Assembly (NCBI GenBank): GCA_039720395.1
Contig: CM077832.1
Span: 29,933,763 to 29,997,762 of the forward strand
Length of the DNA: 64,000 nt
Reading direction: 5' to 3'
From: Liquidambar formosana
Lineage: Eukaryota > Streptophyta > Magnoliopsida > Saxifragales > Altingiaceae
Positions 20,886 through 33,039 of the stretch are shown here, piece by piece; the stretch's first letter is position 1; each line of letters opens with the position of its first letter. A program made the translations under genes and the position numbers. The notes under the pieces are model-generated. The model had not been told where the DNA came from, searched no databases, and worked only from the letters and a program-made list of their open reading frames with translations.

Positions 20886-23800
20886 CTATAGACATATCCT
20901 AAAAGGGAGTAAGAGCCTGTCACTATTTATCTTTCATTCGTTCAATCTACTGTTCATGAAAACGCAGCCTACTGTGAGCAAAACGACGTTGGATTCGTGT
21001 AGGGGCCACGATGGTGAGAGAAAATGGCACCGTTTTGGTGGGTCCTGGGTTCCAAAATGATAGTCTTCCTCTTGGAGGGGTTGTGGTTTTGCTTTTAGGG
21101 ATTTGGGGGGTGGGGTGTTATCTTACTTGTTCACATTCGATGTGATTTCTAGAGGAGATCTGAAGCAGATGGGATGGGGGTCGTACGGGGGGGGGGGGTG
21201 TGGTGGATGGCTATGATCTAATTGCTTCTCCGAGATTGGTGCGCTCACTGTGGGTTTGTCGAGAAGCTTCCGTCCTTTTTGTACTTAGTTTGGGTTTGGG
21301 TTCGGGTTCTTCAGATGCAAAAGTTGGAACCCAAATTGCTTTTTTCCTTTTCTTCTGTTCTTTCTCTTACTTATTCTGGTGGCGAGGTATGGTGTTCTTC
21401 GTTGATTTATAGTTGTTTCTATAGTTATTGTGCTGATTTATTTGTTCCTCTTTGCTTCATTTTTTGTTCTGCTGAGTTTTTGGCTTTGCTATTTTCCTTT
21501 TGGGTACAAAACTTAGTGGGTTAGATGTTGGTTTGATTTATGTAGCTTTGCTATGTGTTCTGTTTTAGATGCCGATTTATTTCTTCCTACTTGCTTTGCT
21601 TTTGTTCTGTCGAGTTTTTTTTGTGACTATGACTAAATGGTTACAGATTTTGTTCTAGATCTCGATTTATTTGTTTGTATTTGCTTTGCTTTTGTTCTGC
21701 TGAGTTTTTAGTTTTGCTGTTTTCATGGGTGAAGCTAAAGAGGGGTCAGGTGAGGGAGCTGCCTCACTTGAATATTTTTTTTTCCCTTCCTATTTTAGCA
21801 TTAAAGGTGCATGGTTGCTGATTCTGAATTGCAGAGAATTCAATTCTATTGAACAATTTAATGATAATTGTATTTCAAATTTCAAGACAACTTAGTATAA
21901 AAACTGTAATCAAAATTAAATGGATCATGACCAAAAAATATTTTTACAAATGACTGAAACATTATTTGAAAATGAACAGCTTAGGTGCAATATCAAGAAG
22001 ATCCATAAATTATTAAAAGTATCATATCCTCAAGTCAATAACGAAAAAAAGCTTATCTGTACATAATATTCAAGTTTCTAGAACTGCTACAGTTTGAAAT
22101 GGATATGTACTTGCCTGGTAGGTTAAGGTTCATAGAGTGACTTATGAATAGTTTATTTTTGAGCCTTGATTCTTTCTTTAGCTATACAATTTTCATAGAC
22201 ATCTAATGTGATGGTGGAATTGGGTCTACTGGATAGAGGGTTGGGGTGATTATTCTCTATACATTTGCAATGGGTCAAATGGGCATTTTGAATTAGACAT
22301 AATTTTTTCACTGAAAAGGAGATGAAGCTGTAGCCAGGGGTAGGTCTTTCTTAAAAAAAGGGAAGATGTGTAATATGACTTGTAGTCTCATGAAGTCTGT
22401 TCTTATTTTTGAAACTTTTCTTTTTCCAAAGAGTATAGAGCATCCTAGAGAATTAGGGAAAGGTTGTGGTTGGCTCTTCAACCCATTCAGTGAAATGGGT
22501 CAACTAATGGGTTGCAATATGATAGGGATCATCTCCGTCAAATCCTTGTTAAAGTGGCTTAGTAGGTTTGGGGCAAGTTGGGGCATGTTAGCAAGTAGCA
22601 TTGATGTGTTTAGTGGTTAGGTGGTTTGTGGGTTGATTTATTTACATAAAATCATCTGGGAAGTGTGCATGTTGCTTGTTTACGTATGGTTGGCTTGTTA
22701 GCATTTTGTTTCTTTGGTACTCTATTCTAAAAAATGTTGTGGCTATATATGGTTTCAGATTTTCAGGTTCTAAGATTTTTGTTGACCTCAGGATTATGTA
22801 ATGCAAAGTTGCTCAATTTTTTCACATTTTCTTTTGTTTGGTTTGGATTCAATGTTTTCTTTTTTTTTTTTTTTAAAAAAAAAATGTATTTTAGTGTATC
22901 ATTGGTTTTTTTTTTTAATCAGCATCTTGTGTACCACTGGTTGTTATGCCTTTAACTTCCTTCTGTGTATGAACTAGATTGATACTGTGTACTAACTCTG
23001 TATACTAATTCTATTGGTTATAGTATTATTTTTTAAAAATTTCTCACTAACTATATTGTTTTTTTTTTTTTCCTTTCCAATTCCCCCCAACATCACTTAA
23101 AAAAGAGTTCTGAATAATCTGATCGTGCTTCTCATAAATTCTCAATGTCCTGAAATATACAATGCTAACATTGGTCCAAAATCGTACCTTATTTCAATGG
23201 AAGTAGTTGATCAATATTTTATTCATAGCCTTTACACAGGTGGGGGAGTGTTATATTTCCTTATTGCATGGATTGCATAACTTGCATTATTCTCCTTCCA
23301 AACAATAACAAAGAAAAGAGCTTGAATTTATGTGGCTGCACTAAAAATTCAAATAATATTTGAATGAAGCATGAAATGATAAATATTATAGAAGGTCTAC
23401 TATTAGGTTTAAGGTTTGTTTGAATTATTAATTTATAATTGACATTTGTTTCAACATTTCAAAGAGAGTAGGAAGACTACCTCCTTTTCTTTCCACATCT
23501 TTGTCTAGACTGTGAACAAGATTCAAACCTAAAGAAATTCTGGTAGAACAAGGTAGGTTACATCAGAATTTTTTTCATTTACACTATTTATATGGTAATG
23601 TAGATGTAATAAAAAATTTGATTACTGTGCATGTTTATCATTGTAACTGAAGTGGTACAAAGACAGACAGAGACAAAGACATTTGTTAGAGACAACTTGT
23701 GGTTGGTAACGAGTGTGATTGATAAAAATAATTTTCACCCTGTATGTATATTTCATGGGTGGGTAAATGCTTTTTCAATTCTTGTACCTCCTTTTGTTAT

Positions 23801-24119
23801 AATTTAGAGACATAGGTTTATTTATTTTAGACTTTGAATGGTTAAAATTCTTGATCATGCTTGTAAATTTAAATAGAAAAGTTTTTAAATGGCATTTAGA
23901 AATATAAATGGAGTGACATTGGTGAAAAGAATGCTTAAGTGTTTTAGTTTTCAAGTCACTGAAGGTGAATATATGTTTAATTTGATAGAATTTTTTGTTA
24001 CTAAGCATACCTCTTGACCTTGTCTATAAACATATTTAGTTCACTTGTGGCTTAATGGGGTAGATCAGCTTAATGTGGTTTATGTGCGTTGTGTTGACTC
24101 TATTGTGTGTTGATTGTGG
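20886..24119. other. No gene recognised
   Basis: Notable only for G runs (21187-21198), a T and pyrimidine-rich stretch 21330-21720 with repeated TTGCTTTTGTTCTG words (21590-21710), and scattered A/T homopolymers. Open frames up to 100 codons (21222-21524, 22366-22620) resemble no family I know and use biased, low-complexity composition. Confidence 0.45.
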
Positions 24120-25390
24120 GAGATTAGGAGATTCATGTACTACTACTATGTCTATTTTTAGGGTTGGCGCAATGTGACTGCAATCTAAAGTAGATTGAGG
24201 AGACAATGACAATGCCAAACAGAGTAATTGAAGTCTCACTCATATTATGTGGATGGGCTAAATAAATATAGTAAATAATAATTTAAAAAAAGAGGAAAAA
24301 AAAAAAAAAGACGATTCAATTAGAGATTTGTGCATGAGCTAAATAAACATAGTAGGTAATATAATTAAAAAAGAAAAGAAAATAAAAGACAATTAATTTC
24401 TTATGGAAAATACATACAATTACAAATACATTTTTGTATTTTAAAATAAATAAGAAATAAAATAAAGTATTGATGAAAAGCTAGATACAAACTATTTTCA
24501 TAATTTTAGTTGCCAACTTATGTGCCAGTCAACACATTAATCTACTTGGAAAAAAGTTTCCTCCAGTGTATTTTAAATTAGTTTACCTAATTACCACATG
24601 TTTTGTGTAAATAAATTTTATCAAATGAGATGAACTCAAACTTGTTTCTCGCTTTCCCAAATTCCCATTTTGGTGCCAGCTCACGAGCCGTGAACCATAT
24701 TGGTCATTATAATATATTTTTTTTATTTATAAAAAAAATAGATGGAGTTTTCAATTGGTTGGCATTCAATCCATTATAAACAATTATTTTCCCAGTGTGT
24801 TTTACATTGGTTTACCCAATTACAACATCTTTTGAGTACATAGATATGATCAAATGAGATAAACTCAAAAGTTCTTTTTTCCCCTCTCAAATTTCAATAG
24901 GTTGGCTCAACTATCACATCAATTTTGGCAAAATGTATACAAGTTTGGATGGAAAAACTTTAAAATTTTTTAAATTGTTTTATCCATGTTACTAAATTTT
25001 GCTTTGCTTCTTCTCATTAAATTTGTAAATTATATAAATTTTGGTATGCCTACCATCATCAGGACTTGCCTTTTTATTTCCAACCTCTAACTCGACGGTC
25101 TTTATATCTCTCACATTAGGAAAAAAAAAAACCTATTGAAAAAAAGAAAGAAGAAAAGACAATACAATTAGGGATTCATTGATAGTTGGCTTGAATGAGA
25201 AGGATTTTAGTTTTTTAAAATTTGTTCACTTGTGAGATTTGATTGCTATTTTCCTATTTTGATAGTACAAAATGTATAAATTATTTGGTCACGCTATTCA
25301 TGTACTGCTAGTACGTCTATTTTTAGGGTTGGCGTAGTGTCACTGCACTTTAAATTATGTTGGGGATGCAATGACAATGTCAAAATCCTA
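24120..25390. repeat. Set of diverged local duplications
   Basis: 24135-24225 is repeated at 25305-25385 (TCTATTTTTAGGGTTGGCG and ATGACAATG words in the same order). 24245-24310 is repeated at about 24330-24395 (GAGCTAAATAAA..ATAGTA). 24555-24650 is repeated at about 24792-24890, offset about 237 bp (CCAGTGT, TTTACC, ATCAAATGAGAT, AACTCAAA). 25415-25510 is loosely repeated at 25605-25700 (GTGGGTTACATAT). Confidence 0.6.
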
Positions 25391-26251
25391 CAGTAGTTTC
25401 TGGGGAAATCTTGAGATGTGGGTTATTGTTTTTACTTTACTATTTCTTCCTTCACTACAATTATGTGGGTTACATATAGTCATTTTTTGCCTCATCTTCT
25501 ATGATTTTAATTGGAATTTATTAATTGTTATTTGCCTTCCTTTTATTTGGAATTTTTTTGCCCTTGTTTTTATTTTTTTTTTCCACGTTGTATTTTAACG
25601 TTTCTTCCTTTGGTACAGTTTTGTGGGTTACATATTGTCATATTTTTTCCATTTTCCATTATTATAATTGCAATTCATTGATTGATATTTTCCTTCAATT
25701 TAGATGTTATATTTTATTCTTGAATTATATTTAAATTTTAATTTATTTTTTGTTTACTTTTAGTGATTCCTTTTACGTTCTTTCGCTTGGTGCCCAAGTA
25801 CGGTTACTCTCCTTTTTTTTTTTATTTTTTTTATTTTTATCATTCTTCTTTGTTTTACAGTATGCGTGACACTTTACATTTTGTTTGCATTTTAATTTAG
25901 CCCTTTTTTTGTTCCTTTTTGATTGTTATGTAGGGTGCAGGCTTGGGTTTCATCATTTATTTTTTATTTCTTTCTTCTTTAACATTGATTATTTTTACTT
26001 TGATACTCAATATCTTTAAAGTCATATCTTAGAGATAAAAAAAACTTTCATTTTTTGAACAATCCATTTGGCAGGTTAAATGCTCTTTGCATTTTGATTT
26101 GGTTTCTCCTTTTTCATTCTTGTTTTAGGTTCGATGTGGGTGATTAGGATGTTTGTGTCTATCATTGATTAATTTTTATGTCATATTTAATATCTACAGT
26201 GTCTCATCCATATCCCTTGCGGGAAAGGAAACCTTACTCCAGATTTTCTTA

Positions 26252-26770
26252 ATGAAAGTATTTTATTGGAATATTAGGGGGTTTGGTAATCAAGCCTCTC
26301 AACATGAATTTAAAAACTTCTGCCGGTCTCATCATCCAGATTTTGTTGGTATTTCAGAACCAATGGTGGAGTTTAGTTCTATTCCTGCATCATTTTGGAG
26401 ATCTTTGGGCTTGAAATTAGTCGCTTACAACTGTAGAGGTAATTTGATTCCTAATTTGTGGCTTCTTTGTGCAGATCATATTTCTACTCCTTTAATTCTT
26501 TCTAACAGTTGGCAACAAATAACTGTTCAAGTTTCTTATGATAGTGTGGATTGTCACATCTCTTTTGTTTATGCTTGCACAACCTATGTTAAAAGACGAG
26601 ACTTATGGGAGGAATTATGTTCTATTTCAAATTTGACTGATGTTCCTTGGCTATCTATTGGAGACTTCAACTGTGTTTTGGGAGCACATGAGAAGAGAGG
26701 GGGGGAGCATTTTATACATGGACAAGAGGACTTTTGTCTACAGTTGAAATGCATTTGGATAGATCCTTAA
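26252..26770 (+). pseudogene. LINE endonuclease domain, N-terminal part
   Basis: AP-endonuclease-like (exo/endo/phosphatase) domain that nicks target DNA to prime reverse transcription. Starts MKVFYWNIRGFGNQ, with the catalytic Asn in WNIRG, a GISEPM block holding the usual Glu, a VYACTTYVKRRDLWEEL block, and the GDFNCVLG catalytic block near residue 140. The chosen ATG is in frame with an upstream one at 26153, but family proteins start at MKxxxWNxRG. The frame ends soon after EDFCLQLK, where the usual segment between that block and the LDR block is missing. Confidence 0.75.
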
Positions 26771-27329
26771 TTAATTCTCACTGGATCGATGCATGGAATA
26801 ATTCTTACTGTATAACTCTTCCCCAAGTTAATTCTGACCATCATCCTTTATTGTTGGTGGCTACTCATAACTCTTTCTCAGGCCCAAGACCCTTCCGATT
26901 TATTGATGCATGGACTTATCACTCTTATTTTATGAAAATTGTGTCAGATTGTTGGAAATCCACCATTGCCTATGGATGTCCTATGTTCATTTTAAGAGAA
27001 AAGTTAAAACGGTTGAAATTGTGTTTGAAAGCATGGAATAAGGAGGTTTTTGGCCACATTGACAACAGGGTTCAAGATGATCAAAATGCCTTAGCTGCAG
27101 TTCAAGATCAGATTGAGCATGTGGGACCCCAACACTCCCTTCTTCAACAAGAAGCAACTTGTAAGCAGGCTTTATTGGAGTCTCTTCGCATTCAAGAAAG
27201 GTTTTGGAAAGACAAGTCTAGAATGAGGTGGCTCTCCGAGGGTGATAGGAATTCAGCTTATTTTCATAAGGTGACAAAGATAAGAGCTGTACAGGGTAAG
27301 ATTCATGTTCTTAAGTTGAACAAGGTTTA
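26755..27329 (+). pseudogene. LINE endonuclease C-terminal part and linker, shifted frame
   Basis: Continues the protein in a different frame: HLDRSLINSHWIDAW, then SDHHPLLL, which holds the last catalytic His, then the FRFIDAW, AWNKEVFGHID and MRWLSEGDRNSAYFHK linker blocks common to plant LINEs. Between the previous frame and this one roughly 30 residues of the normal endonuclease are absent, so the shift probably comes from a deletion of about 100 bp. A second frame change near 27325 leads into the RT frame. Confidence 0.7.
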
Positions 27330-27419
27330 ATTAGTGATCCCATCCATATCAAGCAACATATTGTAGATTATTACACCACACTCTATTCTGCTTCCAGTCC
27401 TACTTTACACTCTGACTTA

Positions 27420-30326
27420 GTGGATTCTATAATCCCCCAAATGGTGACTGAGGAGGAGAATATTCTTCTCACTAGTGTTCCTTCTGCTGAGGAGATAAGA
27501 GCGGCTATCTTTAGTATGGACCCCCACAGCTCTCCGGGGCCTGATGGATTCAATGGTTTTTTCTTTCAAACCTGTTGGGAGATAGTATCTTCTGATGTTG
27601 TTAAAGCAGTGACTATGTTCTTTGAGAAGGGTTTCTTTATTCCTAATTTTAATTCCACTTTTATGGTGTTGATACCAAAAGTTCCAAATGCAGACTCTCT
27701 TGGACAATTCAGGCCAATCGTTATGGCTAATTTTATTTTCAAGATTATTCCCAAGATACTTGCTGATCGGCTGGCTCCTATTGCCCATCGGATTATTTCT
27801 CCAAACCAAACTGCTTTTATTAAGGGGAGGAAAATAACTGAGAATATTGGTCTTGCATCTGAATGTCTTAACCTTTTGGATCACAAGAGTTATGGTGGGA
27901 ATGTTGGGTTAAAACTTGATATAGCCAAAGCTTTTGATACTCTGAGCTGGTCTTTTCTTCTCCAAGTTCTATCTAAATTTGGATTTAATGATAAATTTAC
28001 TGCTTGGATTTCTTCCATTTTGCATTCTGCTAAGATATCTATTTTAATAAATGGCTCTCCATTTGGGTACTTTGGTTGCAGCAGAGGTGTTAGACAAGGA
28101 GACCCTCTTTCCCCGTTACTTTTTTGTCTTGCTGAAGAGGTCTTAAGTAGAGGCATCACCCAGCTTGTTTCTAACAAGAAAGTGTTTCCTATTGCATCTC
28201 CTAGGGGTATTATGGCCCCTACCCATATGCTATATGCGGATGATATTTTTATCTTTTGTAAGGGTAATTCTTCCTCATTACACTCTCTTATGAATTTTCT
28301 TAAGCATTATGGGCTGAGTTCTGGGCAGATTGTTAACACAAATAAGAGCAGAATTTTCTATGGTAAGGGGGCTCTTCATAGAAAGCCAGTCATTCACTCT
28401 ATTTTAAATATCCCTGAAGGCTCTATTCCTTTCATTTATTTGGGTGTTCCACTCTTTAAAGGCAAGCCAAAGAGGAATCATCTTCAGATTATCGCTGATA
28501 AGGCAAAAAATAAATTGATGAATTGGAATGGGAAAGCACTATCTCTTGCAGGAAGGGTAGAGTTGATTAAATCTGTTATTTACCCAATGTTGCTGCATTC
28601 TTTTATGATTTATGTTTGGCCTTCTTCTTTGATTAAACAAGTCCAACGGTGGGTCAGGAATTTCATATGGACTGGTAATATTGAATCCAAAAAAATGATA
28701 ACAGTTGCTTGGCATCAGGTTTGCTCTTCAAAAGCTAGTGGCGGTCTGGGGGTACGAGATCTTGCTGCCCTTAATAAAGCTGCCTTGATGAAATTGTGTT
28801 GGGATATCTTTCAACAGCATAACGAGTGGAGCAAATTCATTAAGGTCAGATTCAAACTTTCTTTGGGTTCTACGCATTTTCCTTATAAAATCTCGTCTAT
28901 ATGGCATGGTTTGGAGCTAATTCTTCCAGATATTGCTCTCCATGCACAATGGATAGTTGGCAATGGTTGTTTGGTTGATCTTTGGCATGACAATTGGTTA
29001 GGGGAGCCCCTCATACAGAAGTTGCAGATTTCTAATTACATGGCTAATCATTTGCGTTGCCCTGTTCAATGTTTGATTAAAGATCATGCTTGGTGTATTC
29101 CTGACTCCTTTCATTCTGCCTTCCCACATATATCAATAGATATTTTGCAACTTCATTTGCCACTTCAAGACTTAAATGATGTTCTCATCTGGCCTTATAG
29201 TCCCACTGGTCAACTTTCTTTTTCTAATGCTTATATTTATTTCAGTCCGCCCTCCTTGTCTGTTGATTGGGCAAATCATCTTTGGAAGAATTTCATCCCT
29301 CCACGAGTTTCATCGATGGTTTGGAGGTTATTATGTAATAAAATTCCAACGGATGATCAACTCCAAAAAAGAGGAATCCACATGGCTTCTTGTTGTAGCT
29401 TATGCAAAATGCCGAGCCATATAGAGACCCCTGATCACTTGTTTTTGCACTGTGAATATGCTAGGTTGATTTGGCAGTGGATTTTTTCTGTGTTTCATAT
29501 TCAATACCATTGGGCTTCTCCTTCAATTATGGAATTTTGGTCTACCATGATGAATCAGGCCATGAGTATACAAGTATTTAACTTATGGGTCTCTGCCATA
29601 ATGCTTGCATTCTCAACAATTTGGCAAGCAAGAAATACAAGAAGATTTGAGGATAAAACCCTTTCTGTTAAAAGGACTTGTCTCCACATCAAAGCCTTCT
29701 TGCATGATATTGGTAAAATTTGTGGAGGCACTATGTCTAATACGCAAAATGATTTGTGCATCCTTCACTTTCTTGGTATCAAGGGTATTCCTAGGAAGGC
29801 TCCCACCATCATTGCGGTTCATTGGTACCCTCCTCCCCCAACTTGGATTAAACTCAATACTGATGGGTTGGCGCAAGGTAATCCGGGTCCTGCAGTAGCC
29901 GCAGGAATCTTTCGTTCTTGTCGTGGATTTGTTAAAGGTGGTTTTACTTCTAATTTGGGGGTCCAAACAGCATTTTATGCAGAGCTTCTAGCTGCTTTGA
30001 TTGGCATTGAGTATGCATGGCGTAATGGTTGGCATAAACTTTGGTTGGAATCAGACTCTGCAACAGTTGTTCATTGTCTTCAAAATCCATCCTATATTCC
30101 TCCTTGGAGCTTACGAACCCAATGGCTTAATTGTCAAGTTTACTTGAAATCTATGGACTTTCAATGTTCTCATATCTTTAGAGAAGGCAATTGCGTTGCG
30201 GACAAATGTGCAAATCTCGGGATTTATTATTCTGGCTTCCAGTGGTGGTGGACTGCACCACAAGAGCTCTCCTTATTTCTATGTAGAGATATGTATAATC
30301 TTCCTTATTATAGGTTTAAAGCATAG
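27420..30326 (+). CDS. LINE reverse transcriptase-RNase H frame (968 codons)
   Basis: Copies the element RNA into DNA at the nicked target. From the N-terminus: RT fingers (PHSSPGPDGFNGFFFQ about residues 35-50; QTAFIKGRK about 130), palm motif A (LDIAKAFDTLSW, about 162), QGDPLSPLLFC (about 228), catalytic YADD at residues 272-275, thumb, then a zinc-binding region typical of plant LINEs (WKNFIPPRVSSMVWRLLCNK, with CSLC and a downstream H-x-C, about 620-690), and RNase H (NTDG about 811, YAELLAA, ESDS, VADKCAN) with all four acidic residues. The frame is open upstream of the ATG back to about 27322, so the true protein starts earlier; M27420 is only the first Met. Long and intact, so the copy is fairly young, but the endonuclease is broken. 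Confidence 0.85.
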   Translation: MDSIIPQMVTEEENILLTSVPSAEEIRAAIFSMDPHSSPGPDGFNGFFFQTCWEIVSSDVVKAVTMFFEKGFFIPNFNSTFMVLIPKVPNADSLGQFRPIVMANFIFKIIPKILADRLAPIAHRIISPNQTAFIKGRKITENIGLASECLNLLDHKSYGGNVGLKLDIAKAFDTLSWSFLLQVLSKFGFNDKFTAWISSILHSAKISILINGSPFGYFGCSRGVRQGDPLSPLLFCLAEEVLSRGITQLVSNKKVFPIASPRGIMAPTHMLYADDIFIFCKGNSSSLHSLMNFLKHYGLSSGQIVNTNKSRIFYGKGALHRKPVIHSILNIPEGSIPFIYLGVPLFKGKPKRNHLQIIADKAKNKLMNWNGKALSLAGRVELIKSVIYPMLLHSFMIYVWPSSLIKQVQRWVRNFIWTGNIESKKMITVAWHQVCSSKASGGLGVRDLAALNKAALMKLCWDIFQQHNEWSKFIKVRFKLSLGSTHFPYKISSIWHGLELILPDIALHAQWIVGNGCLVDLWHDNWLGEPLIQKLQISNYMANHLRCPVQCLIKDHAWCIPDSFHSAFPHISIDILQLHLPLQDLNDVLIWPYSPTGQLSFSNAYIYFSPPSLSVDWANHLWKNFIPPRVSSMVWRLLCNKIPTDDQLQKRGIHMASCCSLCKMPSHIETPDHLFLHCEYARLIWQWIFSVFHIQYHWASPSIMEFWSTMMNQAMSIQVFNLWVSAIMLAFSTIWQARNTRRFEDKTLSVKRTCLHIKAFLHDIGKICGGTMSNTQNDLCILHFLGIKGIPRKAPTIIAVHWYPPPPTWIKLNTDGLAQGNPGPAVAAGIFRSCRGFVKGGFTSNLGVQTAFYAELLAALIGIEYAWRNGWHKLWLESDSATVVHCLQNPSYIPPWSLRTQWLNCQVYLKSMDFQCSHIFREGNCVADKCANLGIYYSGFQWWWTAPQELSLFLCRDMYNLPYYRFKA

Positions 30327-30537
30327 TTTGGCTTTGTTCTACTAACTGGATAGTGACATTTATAAGTCACCTACACCAGTTTTCTTTGTCTTATCCTATT
30401 GTATTCATTTTTCTTCATTTAATAATATGTAGGGCCTTGAGCACATGATGATGCCGAGGGCCAGGGGGTGTCAACCTAGTTGGGATTCCTTGACTCTCCC
30501 TGATGCTTAAGGACCTTTTTTGGAAAAAAAAAAAAAA
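30327..30537 (+). other. LINE 3' tail and poly(A)
   Basis: Follows the stop codon; includes the TGTCAACCTAGTTGG word shared with the minus-strand LINE at 11990-12600, and ends in 14 A residues at 30524-30537. Confidence 0.75.
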
Positions 30538-30539
30538 TA

Positions 30540-33039
30540 TATATAAGAGAATAGGCTCCTCTATTTTTTATCTAATATTTAATATCTTTATGGTTTACAT
30601 ATAAGAGAATAGGTTCTTCTACTGTTGATATCTATAGCCATATGTCCTAAAACAAACTAACACCCTTTATTGTTGATCTTTTGCTTGGGCAATCTACTTT
30701 TGATAAAAACACGACTATTTTGTTGGCAAAATAGGGCTCGGTTATATTAGAACTACTTAATTGCATCAGGGAAATAAGACTGTTTGCAAGCCTTTTGGGA
30801 ATATGCTATATATATTCGATGTGAAGGATCATTCCCTACATGTGTTTCTCCTCTTTGAAGTTTAACTAAATTCTACAAGTTTGATATTTATTATTATGTA
30901 GTGCGGCAAACCTGAAGGTTTAGCTGAGGAATGATGCTTCCCTAAAGTTTCATTTCTTTAGTGGGAGCAATAGGATTTGCAACTATATAATGAATTTATG
31001 CCACAGGCTTATTAGTTAGTCTCTTCTGTAGTATTGTAGTTCTGATGGATTGTGTAAGAAATATTTCTATTCCTAGATTCATCCCTTTAGTATACATGCA
31101 ACAAAATTTGCAACTATAAAATTGGCCATTCTGGGTTTATTTAGAGCTATAATGATCTTTGAGAGTTCAGAATGATGTTGTGTTGGTTTTAGCCAAGCTA
31201 TTGTGCGGCAATTTTGGCGTCCTATTTCAGGAATTGTGATTCTCGTTGTACTTTCAACTGTTCTTTCCCCCAAAAAACAAAAAAGAAACTATTGTCATAT
31301 ATGTGGTTGATTGATCTATCTCAATTAGTTCCAAACAAGCTCACCCTTAGTTTCTTTCCCCTTCATAATATTTCTATACAATTTGTCTTCTTTATTTTTG
31401 GCTATTTCTCATTCATAGTGTTTTTATAAGATTTCTATTCTTTTTTTTTTTTTTTTTGAGAGACCTTGATTTATTTTTCCACTTCATATTGTTTTTATAA
31501 AATTAGTCCTCTTCTTAGGAGAACATTTTATTTCTTTGTACTTTATTTGTCACCTTTGAAATTGCTTTTTTTGCATTTGCTACTTAGTATTGTACATTGT
31601 CATGGCGTTCTCCTTATAGTTTTCATTTTTCTATTAGTTAACAACCATTTAAATGTTGTAGTGCTATGTTTGCTATTTGTGGCCTTCAATGTTGTTTCAT
31701 TTCATTAGTTTCGTCTAATTATGGTTTGGTGTTTTGCCCATTGTTGCTGCAAAGAAATAGCCCACGCATAAAAATAAAAACAACCCAGGGGGCACGGGGC
31801 CCGAGGGGATCAGGGGGGAAAAGAAAGTTTAGTGAGGCAGTGAAGATATAGTTATGCATTTAACAGCATTGATTGATTGGCTGACTCATTATGTAGTATG
31901 GCAATTCTGAAGGTTAGTTAAAGTGCTAAAGTGTTTTGAAAGCTTTACGTACGTAAAACTAGCAATAGATTTTGCAATTGCATAGTTGAGTTTTCAGCTT
32001 GATCTTTTTGTTTTGTGTATCTGAGCCTCTCGCTTGTTCTAAAGTCCTTAATTCGTGCTCTTTATATGTTTGCCCCTTATTAGAGTATTTGCTATTCTAC
32101 TCTCTATAGTCACTATTCGCATTTTTTCTTGTTATTAACTCATCTGTGTATTTTCCCAAAATTACTATTCTTATTGTATTTCTTTTTCTTTAGTACTTTG
32201 TTTATAACTTCTTACTTCTATTTTCCTTATGCTTCCCAAAATTGTTATCTTTATATGCGCATAGTTTTGTTAGTGGCATGTGAGATCTTCTTGCATGTTT
32301 CGCACACAAAAAACTTTGGTTTCTTCTTCTTAAGTGAGTGATTATAAGTTTACCATTTTGTGCGAACATATAGAAGAGGTTATTTTGCTATTTGGCTTTT
32401 TTACGTTTTATCTGGTTTGCCTATTTGTTGTGATGCTTTTAAAAGTATAGTTTTTTGCTACTGGAGAACCATGTTCTTAACTTTGACGTGCTCAAATTAC
32501 TTTGTGCATTGTATTATTGCAACTGTAACTATTCACCTTATTACTATCTCTTCATATTATTATTCATTTCTTTTGTTTGTTAAACATGCAAATGACCCTT
32601 TAAATTATATCTTGCTCATTATTCATTTATACGCCATTTAGAAATAGGTTAACTTGTATAGAGGAAAATATACTCTCAAAATGTAAATATTGTAGAGGTT
32701 TGTTGTTTAGACTTCTTGCTTTAATCAAACCAATGTTGATTCAGAATCCTCCCTTATTTTACTATCTGTAGACTTCTTCATGGTTTAACTTGAGTGCGCA
32801 AACAAACTTGTAGTTAATAACGCTACATTTGGCACTAATATAAGTCCTATTGAAACCCATCCTGGTGACACCTTTAAAATAGATCAGCCATCGTATAAAA
32901 GGCATCATTATCCAAAAACTAGAGCAAACAGTGCGTGTAAGAAGCAATGCTCTCCTTTTTTGGTTTTATAAATAGATATCATCATAGAAACTTAACAACA
33001 GATATCAAAATTGACAACTGTGTGACTTATTTGGAGCGC
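30540..33039. other. No gene recognised; short direct repeat after the LINE
   Basis: An ATAAGAGAATAGG word at about 30543 recurs at 30601 with similar sequence after it (58-bp spacing). 30640-33039 is AT-rich, with a T run at 31440-31458. Open frames of 60-97 codons (31466-31708, 32360-32641) are hydrophobic by composition and match no family I know. The 5' end of the Helitron may lie somewhere in this stretch. Confidence 0.4.

Larger units (their letters stand above)
26150..30537 (+). mobile_element. Nearly full-length plant LINE (L1-type non-LTR retrotransposon)
   Basis: Order is endonuclease (26252-27000), linker, reverse transcriptase, C-terminal zinc-binding region and RNase H (27420-30326), about 190 bp of 3' tail, then a poly(A) at 30524-30537. 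The reading changes frame twice, near 26755 and near 27325, but the 968-codon RT frame is open. The 5' boundary is unclear; no clean target duplication was found, although an ATATTTAATATCT word occurs near both ends (26184 and 30572). Fragments with the same 3' tail (11990-12600, minus) show the family moved repeatedly here. Confidence 0.9.

Noticed and set aside
21200..21524. Two overlapping + frames of 70 and 100 codons
   Set aside because: T-rich low-complexity hydrophobic translation; no start context, splice signals or family resemblance.
27417..27884. 155-codon minus-strand frame opposite the LINE RT
   Set aside because: Shadow of the strongly supported RT frame on the other strand, with no family features of its own.
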